A DNA stretch of 64,000 bases from Fibrobacter succinogenes (GTDB taxonomy: Bacteria; Fibrobacterota; Fibrobacteria; Fibrobacterales; Fibrobacteraceae). The stretch lies in contig CADCBQ010000002.1 of assembly GCA_902799745.1 (NCBI GenBank), forward strand, positions 102,758 through 166,757, given 5' to 3'. Below the pieces are notes generated by a model that saw only the letters and a list, made by a program, of their open reading frames with translations, ran no database searches and was not told where the DNA came from. The position numbers were made by a program, and so were the translations under genes. Positions 60,066 to 64,000 of the stretch are shown here, in pieces; position 1 is the stretch's first letter; each line of letters opens with the position of its first letter.

Positions 60066-60082
60066 CCAAAAGGTCCTTTTGG
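60066..60082. promoter_or_regulatory. Palindrome in the V-ATPase leader
   Basis: CCAAAAGG-T-CCTTTTGG, a perfect palindrome 49 bases before the subunit E start, followed by TGTGTTTTTT. It could be an operator or a small attenuator hairpin. A TATATT -10-like box lies just upstream, around 60044. Confidence 0.35.
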
Positions 60083-60130
60083 TGTGTTTTTTGCTATAGG
60101 GATCTTTTGGAATTGTTATTGGAGATATAT

Positions 60131-60733
60131 ATGGCAGAAGACTTGCAATACCTTATGGAACGCATCCAGAAAGATGCTGTCGATAAAGCAGAAAACGAGG
60201 CGGCGGCGATCATTGCCAAGGCCAAGGAAAAGGCGGCCGATATCGTGAAGGCTGCCGAGGCCGAAGCGTCCGCCCGTCTGGAAAAGGCCGACAAGGACGC
60301 CGAAGCGTTCACGGAACGCAGCGAACGCACTCTTGAACAGTCCGCCCGCGACCTCCTGCTTTCGGTAGGCAAGAATCTCGAAAAGATGATTATGGACCTG
60401 CTTAACCTCCAGGTGGAAAAGTCCCTCGACGAATCCACCGTGAAGTCCATGCTTTTGACCCTTGCTAAGAACTATTCTTCCGACATCGAGGTGGATTTCT
60501 CCGATGCCGACGCCCGTAAGCTCAGCTCCTTTGTGATGGGCGAGTTTGCCAAGCAGCTTTCCGCCGGCGTGAAGGTCGAAAGCGACAAGGGTGTCAAGTT
60601 CGGCTTCCGCATCAAGCTCGATGGCGGCAAGGTCACCCACGAATTTACAGAAGCTGCAATGGCCGACGCTCTTTCGGCCCTGCTCCGTCCGCAACTTGCC
60701 AGAGTGGTAAACGCTGCCGCACAGGCGAAGTAA
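60131..60733 (+). CDS. V-type ATP synthase/ATPase subunit E
   Basis: Peripheral-stalk subunit of a bacterial V-type ATPase, 200 residues. The N-terminal half is a long Ala/Glu/Lys helix (ENEAAAIIAKAKEKAADIV) that should form the coiled coil with subunit G/H. The C-terminal globular part has SLDESTVKSMLLTL and FRIKLDGGKVTHEFTEAA. GGAGAT precedes ATG 60131. First gene of the operon E - DUF2764 - A - B. Confidence 0.85.
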   Translation: MAEDLQYLMERIQKDAVDKAENEAAAIIAKAKEKAADIVKAAEAEASARLEKADKDAEAFTERSERTLEQSARDLLLSVGKNLEKMIMDLLNLQVEKSLDESTVKSMLLTLAKNYSSDIEVDFSDADARKLSSFVMGEFAKQLSAGVKVESDKGVKFGFRIKLDGGKVTHEFTEAAMADALSALLRPQLARVVNAAAQAK

Positions 60734-60745
60734 CGCGGGTACTTG

Positions 60746-61303
60746 ATGAGCAGTCCTTCTTATTTGATGGCATCTCTTCCGATGATTGAGTTCGGCGATC
60801 CGGCCCCGCTCAGTATGGAAGAATTTCGCCACCGCTGCATCGGCGTGCTGTCCGAGTCGGAACTTGCGGCTCTGGACGCGCTTCTGGATGACGGTGAATG
60901 CGAAGAGTGTGACGACGAGTTCGTGCGCGCTTACAAGGCACACGAAATCCAGATGAAGAACGTTTCGGGTAGGCTCCGTGCAAGCGCATGGGGGCCCGAT
61001 ATCCGTTTTACGGAAAAGTCCTTCCCGGGTTACGATGTCGCCTTTGCCAAGATGATTCAAGATGCGTTTGCCAAGTCGAATCCTATGGAAAAAGAGCAGG
61101 ATATCGACAAGGCCCGTTTCTGGCTTGTGGACTCGCTCGCAGGAGTGGGCGAGGGTACCGTCAAGCATGTTTACGCTTATGCGATAAAACTGAAGATTTG
61201 TGAACGTTGGGCGCGCCTCTCCGAACAAGCGGGCGACGCTGCCGTGTTGAATGTTATTAATGCAAACGATCCTGCATACGCCCCTGCGGCGGCACAGGAA
61301 TGA
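60746..61303 (+). CDS. DUF2764 protein of the V-ATPase operon
   Basis: A 185-residue soluble protein beginning with YLMASLPMIEFGDPAPLS, the DUF2764 hallmark. This family sits in V-ATPase operons of Bacteroidetes, spirochaetes and Fibrobacter, usually between subunits E and A, and is thought to fill the role of the missing C-type subunit; that role is inferred. Start at ATG 60746 rather than the preceding TTG. The stop overlaps an ATG in the next frame (ATGA). Confidence 0.8.
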   Translation: MSSPSYLMASLPMIEFGDPAPLSMEEFRHRCIGVLSESELAALDALLDDGECEECDDEFVRAYKAHEIQMKNVSGRLRASAWGPDIRFTEKSFPGYDVAFAKMIQDAFAKSNPMEKEQDIDKARFWLVDSLAGVGEGTVKHVYAYAIKLKICERWARLSEQAGDAAVLNVINANDPAYAPAAAQE

Positions 61304-61320
61304 CCGGAGGTCCATTTTCA

Positions 61321-62928
61321 ATGGCTAGTATCGGAAAAATCATCGGCGTCAACGGTAACCTGATTCGCGTCAAGTTCGAAAGCGCCGTGTCCCAGAACGA
61401 AGTGGCGTATGCCAAGCTTACTCAGAAAAACAAGGACGGCAAGTCCGAAGTTATCCCCCTCAAGAGCGAAGTCATCCGTATCCGCGGTGACTACGCCGAA
61501 CTCCAGGTGTTCGAAGACACGACGGGTTTAAAGACGGGTGACGAGGTGGATTTCACCGGCGAACTTTTGTCCGTAGAACTTGGCCCCGGCCTCTTGACCC
61601 AGGTCTTTGACGGTCTGCAGAACCCGCTCCCGAAGCTTGCCGAAGAATGCGGCTTCTTCCTGCAGCGCGGTAAGTACGCTCCCGCGCGACAAGAAGTGGG
61701 CGTTTACCCCGGTCGCGAAGGCGGGCGATGTGGTGGTCGCTGGCGATACCCTCGGCACCGTGCCCGAAGGCGTGTTCACGCACCGCATCATGGTGCCGTT
61801 CCGCCTGCTCGGCAAGTGGACCGTGGAATCGGTCGCTGCCGCGGGTGAATTCACTGTAGAAACTGTTGTTGCAAAGCTCAAGAACGCTCACGGCGAAACC
61901 CAGGACGTGACGATGGTGCAGACCTGGCCGGTGAAGATGCCGATCAAGGCCTATGAAGAACGCCTGCGCCCGAGTAAGCCGCTGACCATGCAGCAGAGAA
62001 TTATCGATACGTTCTTCCCCGTGATGCAGGGCGGTACGTTCTGTACGCCGGGCCCGTTCGGTGCCGGTAAGACCGTGCTCCAGCAGCTCATGAGCCGCTA
62101 CGCCGACGTGGATATCGTGATCTTGGCCGCTTGCGGTGAACGTGCAGGTGAAGTGTTCCGTGTACACGGGCGTGACTCTCGCCGAATACTACCGCCAGAT
62201 GGGTCTGAACGTGCTCTTGCTCGCTGACTCTACCTCTCGTTGGGCTCAGGCTCTGCGTGAAATGAGCGGCCGCTTGGAAGAAATTCCGGGCGAAGAAGCC
62301 TTCCCGGCTTACCTCGAATCCGTGATTGCCGCCTTCTATGAACGCGGTGGCGTGGTTCGCCTGAAGGACGGCTCTACCGGTTCCGTGACGATTTGCGGAT
62401 CCGTGTCGCCTGCAGGTGGTAACTTCGAAGAACCGGTGACCCAGGCTACCTTGAAGGTGGTGGGCGCATTCCTCGGCCTTTCCCGTGAACGTTCCGACGT
62501 TGGATTCCTGGTCCAAGTACGAAGGCATCATTGACAGCAAGAAGGTTGCCGAAGCCCGTCACATCCTCGCAAGCGGCGTGGACGTGAACAACATGATGAA
62601 GGTAGTGGGCGAAGAAGGTACCTCGATTGACGACTTCGTGATTTACCTGAAGTCCGAATACCTCGATGCCGTTTACCTGCAGCAGGACGCCTATAACGAA
62701 ATCGACGCCGCCTGCTCCGCCGAACGCCAGAAGTACGTATTCGACAAGGTTTACACCATCCTCAAGACCCCGATGAAGTTCAGCGAGAAGGACGTCGCCC
62801 GTACGTTCTTCCTTAAGCTCACTCAGTCGACGAAGGACTGGAACCGCGTCAAGTTCGATTCCCAGGAATTCAAGGACCTTGAACAAAGTATTTTCGCTTC
62901 CGTGAAGGAGGTTTCCGCTAATGCATAA
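61321..62928 (+). pseudogene. V-type ATPase catalytic subunit A, interrupted by three frame-breaking deletions
   Basis: Catalytic subunit A (ATP hydrolysis; Walker A GPFGAGKTV is intact), but the frame changes three times. Near 61686-61690, two bases are missing between KYAPA and DKKW. Near 62155-62159, about 116 bases are missing between ERAGEV and VYTGVT; this removes ~39 conserved residues that in other A subunits include the NTSSMP region. Near 62498-62500, about 26 bases are missing between SRERSD and LDSWSKY. Every loss is 2 modulo 3, so the last segment returns to the first frame and the normal stop. The rest shows no decay. Start at MASIG (GGAGG ten bases upstream). Either a very recent pseudogene or, more likely, assembly error. 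Confidence 0.75.
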
Positions 62929-64000
62929 TGTGGCATACCATCGTATTGAACGCATCGCCGGTTCCGTGATTACGCTCCGGGTGACAAGCTCGTTCGGAAC
63001 ATCCCTTGCCCGTGTGATCCGTATTGACGGCGACATGGTGGACTTGCAGGTGTTCGCGGGTGCCCGCGGTATTTCGACCGACTCCGAAGTGCGCTTCCTT
63101 GGCGAACCGATGAAGGTTCCGTACAGCGAAGCCTTGCTCGGCCGCGTGTTTAACGGTGCCGGTAAGCCCCGCGACAACGGACCTGAAGTGGACGGCGAAC
63201 GCATTACTATCGGCGGCCCTTCCGTGAACCCCGCCAAGCGTATCATCCCGAAGACGATGGTGCGTACGGGTATCCCGATGATCGACGTGTTCAACACGCT
63301 CGTGGTTTCGCAGAAGCTCCCGATTTTCTCTATCGCCGGTGAACCTTACAACGAACTCTTGGCCCGCATCGCCTTGCAGGCCGAAGTGGACGTGATTGTT
63401 CTCGGCGGCATGGGCCTGAAGCACGATGACTACCTGTACCTGAAGGACTTCCTCGAAAAGAACGGTGCCCTTAGCCGTACGGTGATGTTCATGCACACCG
63501 CCTCTGACCCGATCGTGGAATGCTTGCTTGTGCCGGATGCTTCCCTTGCTGTGGCTGAAAAGTTCGCCACCGAAGGCAAGAACGTGCTCGTGCTCCTCAC
63601 CGACATGACAAACTTTGCCGACGCCATGAAGGAAATCGCCATTACCATGGAACAGATTCCGTCGAACCGCGGTTACCCCGGCGACCTTTACTCCCAGCTG
63701 GCCAGCCGTTACGAAAAGGCCGTGGACTTCGAAGGTTCGGGCTCCATCACCATTCTGGCCGTTACGACCATGCCTGGCGACGACGTGACCCACCCGGTTC
63801 CGGATAACACCGGTTACATTACTGAAGGTCAGTTCTACCTGCGTAAGGGCCGTATCGAACCGTTCGGTTCTTTGAGCCGCTTGAAACAGCAGGTGAACGG
63901 CAAGACCCGTAGCGACCACCGTACCATCATGAACACCATGATTCAGCTGTACGCAAGCTACAAGGAAACTTTGGAAAAGCAGTCCATGGGCTTCAACATG
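62921..64000 (+). CDS. V-type ATPase regulatory subunit B (partial, runs off the window)
   Basis: Non-catalytic nucleotide-binding subunit B. The 360 in-window codons are intact and unbroken. Visible blocks: [74 protein letters not shown] and [19 protein letters not shown]. As expected for B subunits it lacks a true Walker A. The ATG overlaps the end of subunit A by eight bases, which supports the normal end of A despite its broken middle. The remaining operon (D, I, K) should follow. Confidence 0.92.
   Translation, partial: MHNVAYHRIERIAGSVITLRVTSSFGTSLARVIRIDGDMVDLQVFAGARGISTDSEVRFLGEPMKVPYSEALLGRVFNGAGKPRDNGPEVDGERITIGGPSVNPAKRIIPKTMVRTGIPMIDVFNTLVVSQKLPIFSIAGEPYNELLARIALQAEVDVIVLGGMGLKHDDYLYLKDFLEKNGALSRTVMFMHTASDPIVECLLVPDASLAVAEKFATEGKNVLVLLTDMTNFADAMKEIAITMEQIPSNRGYPGDLYSQLASRYEKAVDFEGSGSITILAVTTMPGDDVTHPVPDNTGYITEGQFYLRKGRIEPFGSLSRLKQQVNGKTRSDHRTIMNTMIQLYASYKETLEKQSMGFNM

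Noticed and set aside
61300..62928. Programmed frameshifting in V-ATPase subunit A
   Set aside because: The junctions lack slippery sites and two of them miss 26 to ~116 bases of conserved coding sequence, which frameshifting cannot restore.

Overview
The window almost certainly comes from a Fibrobacter chromosome (rumen or gut fibre degrader, near F. succinogenes). It encodes four ~900-residue lipoproteins that match what I know as the F. succinogenes paralogous family TIGR02171. It also carries a two-domain GH11 xylanase with the architecture of XynC, a second GH11 xylanase with a CBM6, and a GH5 endoglucanase. Poly-Ser or Asn/Gly linkers, C-terminal sorting-type domains on secreted enzymes and a bacterial V-type ATPase operon with a DUF2764 gene fit the same assignment. 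No phage, insertion sequence or CRISPR array is visible. No gene-free stretch exceeds about 300 bases.

Layout. 1-12.4 kb: a co-directional cluster of an AlgX/AlgJ-like SGNH lipoprotein, a transglutaminase-like membrane-anchored protein, three tandem TIGR02171 lipoproteins (formylglycine-enzyme-like fold, beta-propeller, SGNH-like domain) and a polytopic GT-C-like protein that overlaps the third copy. 12.5-16 kb: endoglucanase, TolB-like propeller protein, SpoU-type rRNA/tRNA methyltransferase. 16-22.3 kb: a fourth TIGR02171 copy, surE, gyrA. 22.5-26.1 kb: two tandem xylanases. 26.2-38 kb: rfbD, a 46-residue zinc ribbon, an HrpA-type helicase, a NIF3 protein, an M23 peptidase, a lamin-tail protein, a PAS protein, a rhodanese lipoprotein and ribD. 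38-47.4 kb (mostly minus strand): sufD, sufC, dnaG, initiator tRNA, pgsA, recN, trmB, an RNase Z-like gene and a lipoprotein. 47.5-58.5 kb: exonuclease III, a PotD-like binding protein, an aminotransferase, a stand-alone HsdR-N-like protein, xseA, an orphan Phd antitoxin, a secreted tandem beta-helix protein with a partner lipoprotein, and endonuclease I. 58.5-64 kb: folC, then the V-ATPase genes for subunit E, DUF2764, A (broken by three deletions) and B (cut by the window end).

Functionally the window mixes housekeeping genes with an envelope and plant-fibre layer. The most promising undescribed system is the 1-12.4 kb cluster. Two kinds of SGNH-type active site, a Cys-His-Asn transglutaminase-like protein and a GT-C-like membrane protein suggest modification or display of a surface glycan or glycoprotein. 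The second notable theme is short word-like interspersed repeats, several of which sit in frame inside coding genes (GT-C-like protein and twice in hrpA).
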